DNA from: Bdellovibrionales bacterium
GTDB lineage: Bacteria; Bdellovibrionota; JAFGOL01
NCBI GenBank assembly: GCA_022710165.1
Contig: JAKLHL010000007.1
Span: forward strand, 1-18,097
DNA: 18,097 nucleotides
Direction: 5' to 3'
How positions within the stretch are numbered: position 1 is the stretch's first letter; every line of letters starts with the position of its first letter. Both the position numbers and the translations under genes were made by a program. The notes under the pieces were generated by a model. It ran no database searches and was not told where the DNA came from. It saw only the letters and a list, made by a program, of their open reading frames with translations. Positions 4,862 through 12,424 of the stretch are shown in pieces.

Positions 4862-6772
4862 ATGTGTTATAAAAAGATGATGAAGCTTCACCTAATATCA
4901 AGCCCCGGGACCACCCCGTGGTACAGCTCGATACAGACTGGATGCCTAAAAGCGTACATTGATGAAAAGTTCAAAAACGCAGAAACCATAAAAACTAAAA
5001 GTTATCCTGCACACCTATCCATACCGCTGAGAGCATTTCACAGTTCTTACGAGGACTTTCACCTAAAGCACGAACATAAACATGAGCTTCTATGGTTCTA
5101 TCTAGTCATGAAAAACTTTATCACTGGGCATAAAAAACAACCCCTTAATGAACTGTTCTCAGAAATTAAAAAGCATACTGGGACAAAAGACCTAAAAAAG
5201 ATACTGCTTGATCTGGAAAAAGCAGCAAAAAGTTTTGTTGATCATGAACTAGAGCCTGAGCTGGAAACTAGAGCTTTAAATCTTGTAGGGTTCAGCATAA
5301 ACAGTGAGCAGTTATATTCTTCCATTTTTTGTGCTCTTTACCTTAAACAAGAATACCCCGACCACAAAGTGCTATTCATTTTCGGTGGAGGGCAGATAGC
5401 ATTCCCCAGAGTAATAAATCTGTTGAGGCTCTTTAAGCTAGACAGTCTTATCGTAGTCGCTGAAGGAGAATTAAAGCTAGAAAAAATAGTGTCGATCTGT
5501 CTTCATCATAATAAAAGTCAGCCAGAAAAATTATTGGGACTTTGTGACAGATCAATGCCCGGGATATATAGAACAAGCACCCTTAAAGAAGATGAGGTTT
5601 TCTCAATAAAAGCCTCTGAATTGTCCCAACTGACGTCCGTAGAGGGCCTCCCTTTACCGGATTACCACGATTATTTTCAAATGCTTAAACGTTACTCTGA
5701 TAATGACAGCATATATAACCAGCTTAAAGACAGGGTCTTTATACTTTTTGATGGAAGCAGAGGCTGTACCTATGCAAAATGTGACTTTTGCGGCCTTAAT
5801 ATATCATGGTGTAAATACCGGACAAAGACTCCTGAAAAGATATTTAAGTCCATTGTTTCCTTAATGAAGGAATACGGTGTTAACAGGATACATTTTACGG
5901 ATAATGTATGTGATCCTTGGCTCGATCAAGTAGCCGACCTGATGTTAAAGAACAGAAGTAATGTGATAAGTGGTTTAGAACTACGGCCAGTCCACAAAGA
6001 GGCCATTTTTGTAAAATCTCATCTTACTCACTGCAGGAATATGCAGATAGGCATAGAAGCTTTGTCAGAGGACCTTCTTAAAAAAATGAAAAAAGGTACC
6101 ACCGTAATGGGGAGCGTACAGACCCTTAAATATCTTGCTGAACTGGGCTTTGAAGAAGACTCAAATCTTATCACTCATTATACCAGGTCTAACCTTAAAG
6201 ACATCTCTGAGACAAAGAAAGTAGTACAGCTAATAAAGCATTTTAAGAGGCTAAACCTATCAAAATTCTGCCTTGCTGAGAGCAGTCCTTTATATAAAGA
6301 ATTTAACTATAAAAAGATCAAAGACCTTAAGATAAGGAAAAGGATACTAGTACCTAAGGATCTCCTTAGGTACTACACAGATTATCTGGAATCCAGACCT
6401 CCCCATAAAGTCTATGAAGCATGGAACAAGTTCTGTAAATGGCACAAAATGCTCCATGATAACAGATCTTACAGACTCGACGTAATAAGGATAGACAAGG
6501 AAAATTCTCTCATAAGAAGGGAGTCGGACGAACTCATGAAAGAATACATTTTAGACGGAAAAAAAGACCAATTATATAAATTGTGTCACACTGCAAGAAC
6601 GATCCAAGAACTTGTTCAGCTCAGCAAAATAAAAGAAAAAGAAATAAAGAACATCCTAAACTGGTCTATTAAGGAAGAGCTAATGATATATGCCTCAGGC
6701 AGATATCTTTCCCTTGCACTACGTCCCAAAGAAGAACTGATACAGGACTTTTTTACTGTCCGCTCATCCTGA
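4862..6772 (+). CDS. RiPP-maturation-type radical SAM enzyme with cobalamin-binding-like domain
   Basis: A roughly 636-residue enzyme predicted to modify peptide cores using S-adenosylmethionine and an iron-sulfur cluster. The N-terminal region (to about 240) resembles the B12-binding-like domain of the 'RiPP maturation radical SAM protein 1' family: KLHLISSPG at the start, NLVGFSINSEQLYSS, then FIFGGG and AEGELKLEKIV. There is no DxHxxG motif. LPLPDYHDYF is a family hallmark before the radical SAM core. The cluster motif is Cys302-x4-Cys307-x2-Cys310 followed by GLN. The C-terminal segment (about 570-625) looks like a PqqD-like winged helix ending YLSLAL, as in that family. The start is uncertain: ATG 4862 is used, ATG 4877 or 4880 are equally likely, none has a good ribosome-binding site, and the frame's earlier TTG (4799) lies in the opposing promoter. 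A weak TATAAC -10 candidate is at 4843-4848. It converges on the transporter gene with a 20-base overlap. Confidence 0.88.
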   Translation: MCYKKMMKLHLISSPGTTPWYSSIQTGCLKAYIDEKFKNAETIKTKSYPAHLSIPLRAFHSSYEDFHLKHEHKHELLWFYLVMKNFITGHKKQPLNELFSEIKKHTGTKDLKKILLDLEKAAKSFVDHELEPELETRALNLVGFSINSEQLYSSIFCALYLKQEYPDHKVLFIFGGGQIAFPRVINLLRLFKLDSLIVVAEGELKLEKIVSICLHHNKSQPEKLLGLCDRSMPGIYRTSTLKEDEVFSIKASELSQLTSVEGLPLPDYHDYFQMLKRYSDNDSIYNQLKDRVFILFDGSRGCTYAKCDFCGLNISWCKYRTKTPEKIFKSIVSLMKEYGVNRIHFTDNVCDPWLDQVADLMLKNRSNVISGLELRPVHKEAIFVKSHLTHCRNMQIGIEALSEDLLKKMKKGTTVMGSVQTLKYLAELGFEEDSNLITHYTRSNLKDISETKKVVQLIKHFKRLNLSKFCLAESSPLYKEFNYKKIKDLKIRKRILVPKDLLRYYTDYLESRPPHKVYEAWNKFCKWHKMLHDNRSYRLDVIRIDKENSLIRRESDELMKEYILDGKKDQLYKLCHTARTIQELVQLSKIKEKEIKNILNWSIKEELMIYASGRYLSLALRPKEELIQDFFTVRSS

Positions 6773-9700
6773 CAAAGTGTGCGTAAGCACCGTTGTTCTT
6801 TAAGAGTTCCTGGTGCGCACCCTCTTCTATGACCTCACCCTCGTTAATAACAAAGATCTTGTCGCAGTTCTTTATGGTGTTAAGCCTGTGAGCTATCATT
6901 ATGACGGTCCTGTCCCTGCAGATATTAGGCATAGCGTCGTTAATTGCCGCCTCGCTCTCTGCGTCCAAGGCACTCGTAGCTTCGTCCATGATGAGTATCT
7001 TAGGGTTCCTATAAAGAGCACGCGCTATTGATATCCTCTGCTTTTGACCGCCGGAGAGTCCTGCCCCGTCCTCTAAAAGCGGCCTAAAATAGCCTTCAGG
7101 ATGCTGGCGTATAAAGCTGTCAGCACCTGCAAGGATCGCAGCATCTATGGCCTTCTTGATGTCAGGGAACTGATCACCTATAGAGATGTTATCCAGTATG
7201 GAACCAGAGAATAATTTTGAATCCTGAGTAACAACTGCGATTATCCTTCTTAATTCACTCAGAGGATAGTGTTTTACGTCGTAACCATCTATAAGCACCT
7301 TACCGTCAAACGGTTCAAAGAGTCTGTTAATAAGCTGAACCATCGTCGTTTTTCCTGAGCCGCTTCGACCTATGAAAGCTACTACCTGCTTAGGTTTTAT
7401 GTCTAAGCTTATTTTGTTAAGAATAAGAACTGATTCTTCATTGCCATACCTGAAAGAGACATCTTTGAACGAGATGCTCCCCTTGATCGATTCAGCTGAG
7501 AGTGGCAGGTATTTTTGGAGCCTGTCCTCTGGATATGTAGAGAAAATGTCATTCAACCTGGTCATGCCGAACCTTACCTGTTGAAGTGCTATAAACACGT
7601 TGGAAATGCTTAGTATCGGCCCTAAAGCCATCCCAAACAACGAGATCAACGCTATTACAGTACCTATCGTCTCTGTGCCTCCAATGACCATTTTTGCGCC
7701 AAGGAATAGGACGACCAGAGGTATACCCTTGTAAAAAAGCTCTACAATAAGTGCATAAAGGTTACTGACGTGGCTCATCTTTAACTGCCAAACAGCAGCC
7801 TGCCCATACTTTTCTTCCCACTTCCATCTCCAAGGTATCTCTGCAGAAAAGCTCTTCAATGTATTTATGTTCTTAACACCCTCGACAAGAAGCGTTTGTG
7901 CCTCTCCTGAATGGGCGATGTTCTCTGCGTAATACCTAAAGATGAATTTGGATGCTAGTTTGGTGCTGAACAAAAGAACTACTACTGATGCCAGGAATAT
8001 AAATCCTAGCTGTACGTTAAGCATGAAGATCGCAGTAACGTAAACAACAGACATAAGGATATCTATCAAAAACCCTATACCTTGCTGGGCCACAAACCCC
8101 TTAATTACCTGTATATCGTTAAGTCTCATCAAAGTATCGCCGGTCCTTCTTGTCGCAAAGAATGAGGCTGGAAGCCTAAAAAGATGTCTGAACAGTTGAG
8201 CGCTCATCTCTATATCAAGTTGCAGGGACATAAAGGCCGTTAGATACCTTCTAATAAGCCCCGACGCTGAGGTCATTATTATGAAGATAATAAATCCAAC
8301 ACCTATCACGTTCAGAAGCCCAAAGTCCATGTTCATCAGGACCTTATCTATGATCTGTTGCGAGAAGTAAGGTGTTGCAAGCCCCATGAAGTTCAACAGC
8401 AACGATATAAGAAGTATCTGGACGAACATCTTCGTATATGGCCTGAAGAGCTCCATATATATGTCAAAGCTTTCTTTTTGGGCTTCGTTCTTAAAGAACT
8501 CTGCAGTCGTGTTGAACAAAAGGACTATATTGTTCCATTTTGCCTTAAAATCCTCATGTGATACTTTCCTTAATCCGGTCGCAGGGTCTCCTATTAGCAG
8601 ATGTCTCTTTGTATATTTGTATATTACAACGAAGTGATAGCCCTGTGTCGTTATTGCCGGCAGCTTAAGTTCTCCGAGGTCTTCAAGCTCTATCTGAACA
8701 CCTCTGGTAAGAAGACCTATCCTTTCAGCAGAAGCAGCTATGCCGTAGAGGCTTGCACCTTCAGGCCCAACATCAATGGAGTTCCTGAAGAATGGAACTC
8801 CCATGTCTATACCAAAGTACTTTGATACCATGGCCATAGAGGCTGCTGCGCAGTCCATCTCGTCATGCTGAATTATGGTAGGATATTTCTTTCTCGCCTT
8901 AGGGTCCAAGTCATAATCAAAATTATCTTCTTCCTCTTCACCTTCCTCCTCTTCTGTCTCTTCAGCTCCTTTTTCTACCACCTTTTCTGCGTAAGGCTTT
9001 TGAACCTCATATTCTTTCTGCTCAGGAGCCTGATCTTCCGTACCGTCGTAGATAACACTTATGAAAGGATACTTTTTTAGCAGCTCAAGATAATCCTCCA
9101 TGGGTATCCTGTAAACGATCGAATCAAGCTCCGCCTTGAATGTATAAGGGGATGCGTGTTTTTTAACGTCTGGCTTTAAGCCCTGGTGCCCAAAAAGGAT
9201 CGGAGTATCCACTGTCATCAGTAGGTTTTCTTTTTGCGTATTATCGTTGAACTGGGTTACTTTTACCTTGCCCTCTTTAAAAAGGAAAACACTGTCCTGT
9301 TCCTTATTCTCTTTTTGTATTATTCCTTCCTTCTTGAACTCCTCTAGTTTGAATGAAAGGACAAAATCCTTAATATCCTTTATATCAACTCCCTTCTGAT
9401 ACTTTATCGGTCTTAAGAAATCCTGCACCTCTACGTCGGTAGTCATTATCTTTAAATATTCATACTCGCCTTTATGCTTTTTAAGCAACGCTATGAGCGG
9501 CGAGCTCTGTATAAAAAGGACTTCTCCATCACTATCCATCTGTGCGCTGTAGTGCCAGCCGGTATCTAAAAGTATGGCAGAAAGGTCAACTGATCTGAAT
9601 TGTTTCAACTCACCTGCATAGAAATCTTTTCCATTAGGGAGCCTGTTAAAAAGATGGGCGGTCCCTTCCAAAAGTATGGCAAGTTCCTTAGGCCTTTCAC

Positions 9701-9845
9701 CCTGTTTTATGAAAGTATCGCCGTTCTTGAATTCTTCCACCCTTGAATATTCGGCAAGTTCAGCGATATCTTCTTTTGTAAAGAAGTTAAAGATAGATCT
9801 TTCTTTTATTGAAAGTATGACATCCTGTGTTTTTTTCTTGCTCAT
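6753..9845 (-). CDS. peptidase-containing ABC exporter (C39) with two N-terminal cNMP-binding-like domains
   Basis: A 1030-residue inner-membrane exporter predicted to cut Gly-Gly leaders and export the cores. Order: cyclic-nucleotide-binding-like domain 1 (about 15-125, with FIKQGERPKELAILLEGTAHLF), a diverged second one (about 155-265), an acidic linker (about 295-314), a C39 peptidase, six-helix transmembrane domain (about 470-740) and an ATPase. The C39 catalytic set is complete: Gln326, Cys332 in DEMDCAAAS, His404 in GYHFVVIY, Asp420 in IGDPATG. The ATPase has Walker A GRSGSGKT (826-833), Q-loop VTQDSKLFSG, signature LSGGQ (930-934), Walker B LIMDEAT (Asp954, Glu955) and His986. It is longer than ordinary peptidase ABC exporters (about 700 residues) because of the sensor domains, an arrangement also known from HetC- and NHLM-type exporters. 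ATG 9845 overlaps the stop of the HlyD-like gene as ATGA, so the two are coupled. Confidence 0.95.
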   Translation of the reverse strand: MSKKKTQDVILSIKERSIFNFFTKEDIAELAEYSRVEEFKNGDTFIKQGERPKELAILLEGTAHLFNRLPNGKDFYAGELKQFRSVDLSAILLDTGWHYSAQMDSDGEVLFIQSSPLIALLKKHKGEYEYLKIMTTDVEVQDFLRPIKYQKGVDIKDIKDFVLSFKLEEFKKEGIIQKENKEQDSVFLFKEGKVKVTQFNDNTQKENLLMTVDTPILFGHQGLKPDVKKHASPYTFKAELDSIVYRIPMEDYLELLKKYPFISVIYDGTEDQAPEQKEYEVQKPYAEKVVEKGAEETEEEEGEEEEDNFDYDLDPKARKKYPTIIQHDEMDCAAASMAMVSKYFGIDMGVPFFRNSIDVGPEGASLYGIAASAERIGLLTRGVQIELEDLGELKLPAITTQGYHFVVIYKYTKRHLLIGDPATGLRKVSHEDFKAKWNNIVLLFNTTAEFFKNEAQKESFDIYMELFRPYTKMFVQILLISLLLNFMGLATPYFSQQIIDKVLMNMDFGLLNVIGVGFIIFIIMTSASGLIRRYLTAFMSLQLDIEMSAQLFRHLFRLPASFFATRRTGDTLMRLNDIQVIKGFVAQQGIGFLIDILMSVVYVTAIFMLNVQLGFIFLASVVVLLFSTKLASKFIFRYYAENIAHSGEAQTLLVEGVKNINTLKSFSAEIPWRWKWEEKYGQAAVWQLKMSHVSNLYALIVELFYKGIPLVVLFLGAKMVIGGTETIGTVIALISLFGMALGPILSISNVFIALQQVRFGMTRLNDIFSTYPEDRLQKYLPLSAESIKGSISFKDVSFRYGNEESVLILNKISLDIKPKQVVAFIGRSGSGKTTMVQLINRLFEPFDGKVLIDGYDVKHYPLSELRRIIAVVTQDSKLFSGSILDNISIGDQFPDIKKAIDAAILAGADSFIRQHPEGYFRPLLEDGAGLSGGQKQRISIARALYRNPKILIMDEATSALDAESEAAINDAMPNICRDRTVIMIAHRLNTIKNCDKIFVINEGEVIEEGAHQELLKNNGAYAHFVRMSGQ

Positions 9846-10684
9846 AATTTAACTCCTAAGAATCTACCTAATAGGCGTTCTCTACCGACCACTATCTCTG
9901 CCGTTATATACATACCGTCTATAAGTTTAACTTTTTGTTCTTCCAGGAAATTCATGCTCTTTTCATCTATTCTTGCGGCAACCACATACTTGTCATTCTC
10001 AAGGACAGGCTCTGTTATTACCGAACCTGTTACGAGCTGCTTTGATGAGGCTAGAGGAAAACTAAAGTGATATACTATATCGTTACCAGGTTTTACTTTG
10101 TTAAGGATGTTGTTAGGTACTTCAAGTTTTACAGAAGCTTCTTTGTCTTCAGGCCTTATATTGACGACCTCTGTTCCGGCAGTATACCTAACACCTCTCT
10201 TGAGGTCGGTTTTTTTTGATATCAAACCGGTAATAGGGGCATCAAACTTAAGGGATTTACCACTTACATCAGAATATTCAAACAAAGGGTCCCCTTCATT
10301 TACCGAAGAACCTATATAAACTAGATACCTTTTAAATTCAAAAGCTACATCAGGGCTTATGGAAAGTTCAGGATTTATGTGTGCTACTTCTCCATTTAGG
10401 CTGTAGGACTTGTTTACTACAGAGAAGTAAGACCAAACCGCCAAGACCACAGCAGTAAAGATAACCACATAAAAACCGATGACCATAAGGTGTTTTGGCT
10501 CGCTGTAGAGTATTGTCTGGAATTTCTTGCTAAATTGTTCTGGTGACCTGTTAAGTATCACCGTGTCAACTTTTTCTTCAACTTCTACTTCTTTAGTTAC
10601 ACTGGTTTCTTGTACTTCTTCTTGGGTATTCTCTTGGATTGTTTCTTCGATCTTTTCCTTACTTTTCTTTTTAGCTCTTGGCAT
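9842..10684 (-). CDS. HlyD-like membrane-fusion (periplasmic adaptor) protein, short form
   Basis: A 280-residue partner of the downstream ABC exporter. Residues 1-60 are a Lys/Glu-rich cytoplasmic tail, 66-88 a single membrane span, and the rest periplasmic. The biotinyl-lipoyl halves are visible as YLVYIGSSVNEGDPLFEY and FDAPITGLISKK, followed by a beta-barrel region with LEVPNNILNKVKPGNDIVY and a terminal MYITAEIVVGRERLLGRF. The two lipoyl halves are separated by only about ten residues, so the long coiled-coil hairpin that contacts TolC in classical HlyD proteins is missing; the family usually runs 370-480 residues. ATG 10684 lies just after a G8 tract that probably serves as ribosome-binding site. 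The stop overlaps the transporter start (ATGA). No outer-membrane channel is encoded in the window. Confidence 0.9.
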   Translation of the reverse strand: MPRAKKKSKEKIEETIQENTQEEVQETSVTKEVEVEEKVDTVILNRSPEQFSKKFQTILYSEPKHLMVIGFYVVIFTAVVLAVWSYFSVVNKSYSLNGEVAHINPELSISPDVAFEFKRYLVYIGSSVNEGDPLFEYSDVSGKSLKFDAPITGLISKKTDLKRGVRYTAGTEVVNIRPEDKEASVKLEVPNNILNKVKPGNDIVYHFSFPLASSKQLVTGSVITEPVLENDKYVVAARIDEKSMNFLEEQKVKLIDGMYITAEIVVGRERLLGRFLGVKL

Positions 10685-10706
10685 TAAAGTTACCCCCCCC
10701 TAAAAA

Positions 10707-10735
10707 ATTGTAACTTATGCCATTGATAATGTCTA
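10707..10735 (-). promoter_or_regulatory. promoter of the HlyD-like/ABC export operon
   Basis: On the minus strand TAGACA (10730-10735), 17 bases and TACAAT (10707-10712), five of six matches each. Predicted start near 10700 gives a leader of about 16-20 bases dominated by the G8 tract at 10693-10700. Confidence 0.6.
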
Positions 10736-10752
10736 CTCTTGCCAAAGATACT
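10723..10752 (+). promoter_or_regulatory. candidate promoter of the ankyrin gene
   Basis: TTGATA (10723-10728), 18 bases and GATACT (10747-10752); predicted start near 10759, which supports ATG 10777 over the in-frame ATGs at 10717 and 10729. It overlaps the divergent export-operon promoter, so the two may compete or be co-regulated. Confidence 0.45.
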
Positions 10753-10776
10753 GCCAAAATGGTAACATCCGGCATT

Positions 10777-11217
10777 ATGAACAAAATATTAATGATCACA
10801 CTTTTTATCTTATGTTTGCCTGTTTCACTGTTCCCTCAGGACACCGTTCCAAAGGATAAAGGCTTTACTGATCTTATGCTAGCTGTTACTGACAAGAACA
10901 TTGATGCTGTAAAGGACCTGCTTACAAAAGGCGCTGACGTTAATGCAAGGAACAATGACGGCGTTACATCGCTAATGTTCGCTGCATTGAACAATGAACC
11001 AAAAATAGCTCAGGCCCTAATAGACAAGGGAGCTAAGGTTGACCTTCAGGACTATATATCTGGCGCCACAGCCCTTATCTGGGCATCTACAAGCGACAGT
11101 GTGGACTCTGCCAAGGTGCTTTTGATCAACAAAGCGGATAAGACTATAAAGAATAAGTATGGCAAGACAGCCCTGGACTACGCCCGCTCCGACGAAATGA
11201 CCGCTCTTTTAAAGTAA
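10777..11217 (+). CDS. exported ankyrin-repeat protein
   Basis: A 146-residue protein with a Sec signal peptide (MNKILMITLFILCLPVSLFPQD) and about four ankyrin repeats. Repeat hallmarks are FTDLMLAVTDKNIDAVKDLL with TKGADVNARNNDG, then TSLMFAALNNEPKIAQALIDKGAKVDLQ, then TALIWASTSDSVDSAKVLL, then a final KYGKTALDYARS. Ankyrin repeats bind protein partners, so a periplasmic scaffold or inhibitor is plausible. ATG 10777 is chosen because the signal peptide starts there and the predicted transcript begins upstream of it; the longer frame from 10717 adds 20 residues overlapping the opposite promoter. It is divergent from the exporter operon and ends three bases before the tRNA-Val gene on the other strand. 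Whether it belongs with the peptide system, for example as self-protection, is open. Confidence 0.85.
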   Translation: MNKILMITLFILCLPVSLFPQDTVPKDKGFTDLMLAVTDKNIDAVKDLLTKGADVNARNNDGVTSLMFAALNNEPKIAQALIDKGAKVDLQDYISGATALIWASTSDSVDSAKVLLINKADKTIKNKYGKTALDYARSDEMTALLK

Positions 11218-11220
11218 TAT

Positions 11221-11296
11221 TGGTGCGTCCTGCAGGACTCGAACCTGCGACCCCTACCACGTCAAGATAGTGCTCTACCAACTGAGCTAAGGACGC
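11221..11296 (-). tRNA. tRNA-Val (anticodon GAC)
   Basis: Complete cloverleaf of 76 nt including encoded CCA. Acceptor stem GCGTCCT pairs with AGGACGC; D-arm GCTC/GAGC; anticodon stem CTATC/GGTAG (one G-T pair) with loop TTGACGT; T-arm GCAGG/CCTGC with loop TTCGAGT; discriminator A. The anticodon GAC decodes GUC/GUU valine codons. The mature 5' end directly follows the dapF stop codon with no spacer. Confidence 0.97.
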
Positions 11297-12088
11297 TTAT
11301 AAGGCAAGTTCCCCTTTAAAAACATAATTAACTGGTCCCGTCAAGAGCATAGACCGGTCTTCTTTTATGGACACCTGGGCCAGACCGCCCTTCATCTCTA
11401 TTTCAACGTTTTCTTCACAAAAACCGCTGTAAAAAGCGGCATAGGCCGTTGCACACGCTCCGCTGCCACAGGCAAGGGTTTCACCCGCCCCTCTTTCCCA
11501 TATCCTAAGCCTTATCCTTGTCTTTGAAATGACCTCTGCGAACTCAACGTTTGTGCGCTGAGGGAATTTTTTGTCGTTCTCAACCGCAGACCCCAGCTCT
11601 TCCACCTTAACTGAATCAAGATCGCTCACGAATATCACAGCGTGGGGATTTCCCATGTTAACAGGCATGTAGTGTATCTCGTTCTCCTTGTAGAATATGG
11701 TGTCAGCCTCTGATATCTCTGCTTTACCTAAATTAACGCTGACAAGGTCCTCGTTCACCTGGGCCTTTATGTGCTTCTTTGTTTTGCCAAGGACTATATC
11801 AAAGCTTTTCTTGCCGCTGGTCCAACCCTTGTCAAAAGCTATCCTTGCGACACACCTTAGACCGTTCCCGCAAACTTCTGCCTCGCTGGAATCTGGGTTG
11901 AAGATCCTTGTGAAGATATGGCCGTGTTCCCTATAAAGTATTATGATGCCGTCAGCCCCTACCCCGGTGTTCCTGGGGCAAAGCCTTGGAGCCAGCTCCT
12001 TTATACTATCAGGCCCATAGGATGGATTCTCTTCCATATCGACGTAGATGTAATCATTGCCCAGGGCTTCCATTTTTATGAACTTCAT
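11297..12088 (-). CDS. dapF: diaminopimelate epimerase
   Basis: A 263-residue cytoplasmic enzyme that interconverts LL- and meso-2,6-diaminopimelate, feeding lysine and peptidoglycan synthesis. The two catalytic cysteines are in place: Cys73 in SEAEVCGNGLRC and Cys207 in GETLACGSGACAT. Asn11 in ALGNDYIYVD and the MGNPHAVIFV stretch match substrate-binding regions of the family, and length is normal. The start ATG 12088 gives the canonical MKFIKMEALGNDY N-terminus; the ribosome-binding site is weak. The stop TAA is immediately followed by the 5' end of tRNA-Val, so the tRNA is presumably cut out of a dapF transcript. It is divergent from the cupin gene at 12155. A confident call. Confidence 0.98.
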   Translation of the reverse strand: MKFIKMEALGNDYIYVDMEENPSYGPDSIKELAPRLCPRNTGVGADGIIILYREHGHIFTRIFNPDSSEAEVCGNGLRCVARIAFDKGWTSGKKSFDIVLGKTKKHIKAQVNEDLVSVNLGKAEISEADTIFYKENEIHYMPVNMGNPHAVIFVSDLDSVKVEELGSAVENDKKFPQRTNVEFAEVISKTRIRLRIWERGAGETLACGSGACATAYAAFYSGFCEENVEIEMKGGLAQVSIKEDRSMLLTGPVNYVFKGELAL

Positions 12089-12098
12089 TTTTTTACTC

Positions 12099-12127
12099 TT
12101 TACCTTTATATTTTTCAGAGCTAAATT
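12099..12127 (+). promoter_or_regulatory. candidate promoter of the cupin/zinc-ribbon pair
   Basis: TTTACC (12099-12104), 17 bases and TAAATT (12122-12127). A short dyad AGCTA-N5-TAGCT covers the -10 box. Predicted start near 12134 leaves about 20 bases to ATG 12155. Confidence 0.4.
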
Positions 12128-12154
12128 CTAGCTGTTTTTACGGAGGAATTAAAG

Positions 12155-12424
12155 ATGAAAATAGAACTTCGTACCCCAACACCCAAAGAAGTGTCCATGA
12201 TGAACTTCTCAACCTGGGATACCTGGGAATGCACCGTAAGCAAGTTCCCATGGTCCTATGATGCCACAGAGACCTGCTACATCCTAGAAGGCCAGGCTAT
12301 CGTTGAAGGTAATGGGCAAAAAGTGGAGTTCAAGAAAGGCGACATCGTGGTCTTCCCCAAGGGCCTTTCATGCACCTGGAACGTACTAAAACCCATAAAA
12401 AAGTACTACTGGTTTGATTGTTGA
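12155..12424 (+). CDS. small cupin protein (Cupin_3/DUF861-like)
   Basis: An 89-residue single-domain beta-barrel protein. The sequence SYDATETCYILEGQAIVEGNG carries the Glu-x6-Gly core of cupin motif 1, and KKGDIVVFPKGLSCTWNVLKP is the second motif in the form typical of the Cupin_3 (DUF861) group, with KYYWFD near the C-terminus. Members of that group are often of unknown function; one characterised relative is ureidoglycine aminohydrolase, but nothing here indicates purine catabolism. ATG 12155 follows GGAGG (12141-12145). Its TGA stop shares a base with the ATG of the downstream zinc-ribbon gene (TGATG), so the two are coupled. Domain call firm, role unknown. Confidence 0.87.
   Translation: MKIELRTPTPKEVSMMNFSTWDTWECTVSKFPWSYDATETCYILEGQAIVEGNGQKVEFKKGDIVVFPKGLSCTWNVLKPIKKYYWFDC

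Noticed and set aside
8865..9080. Plus-strand hydrophobic frame inside the exporter gene
   Set aside because: It mirrors the acidic linker (GAA/GAG read backwards as TTC/CTC), giving a false membrane-like peptide.
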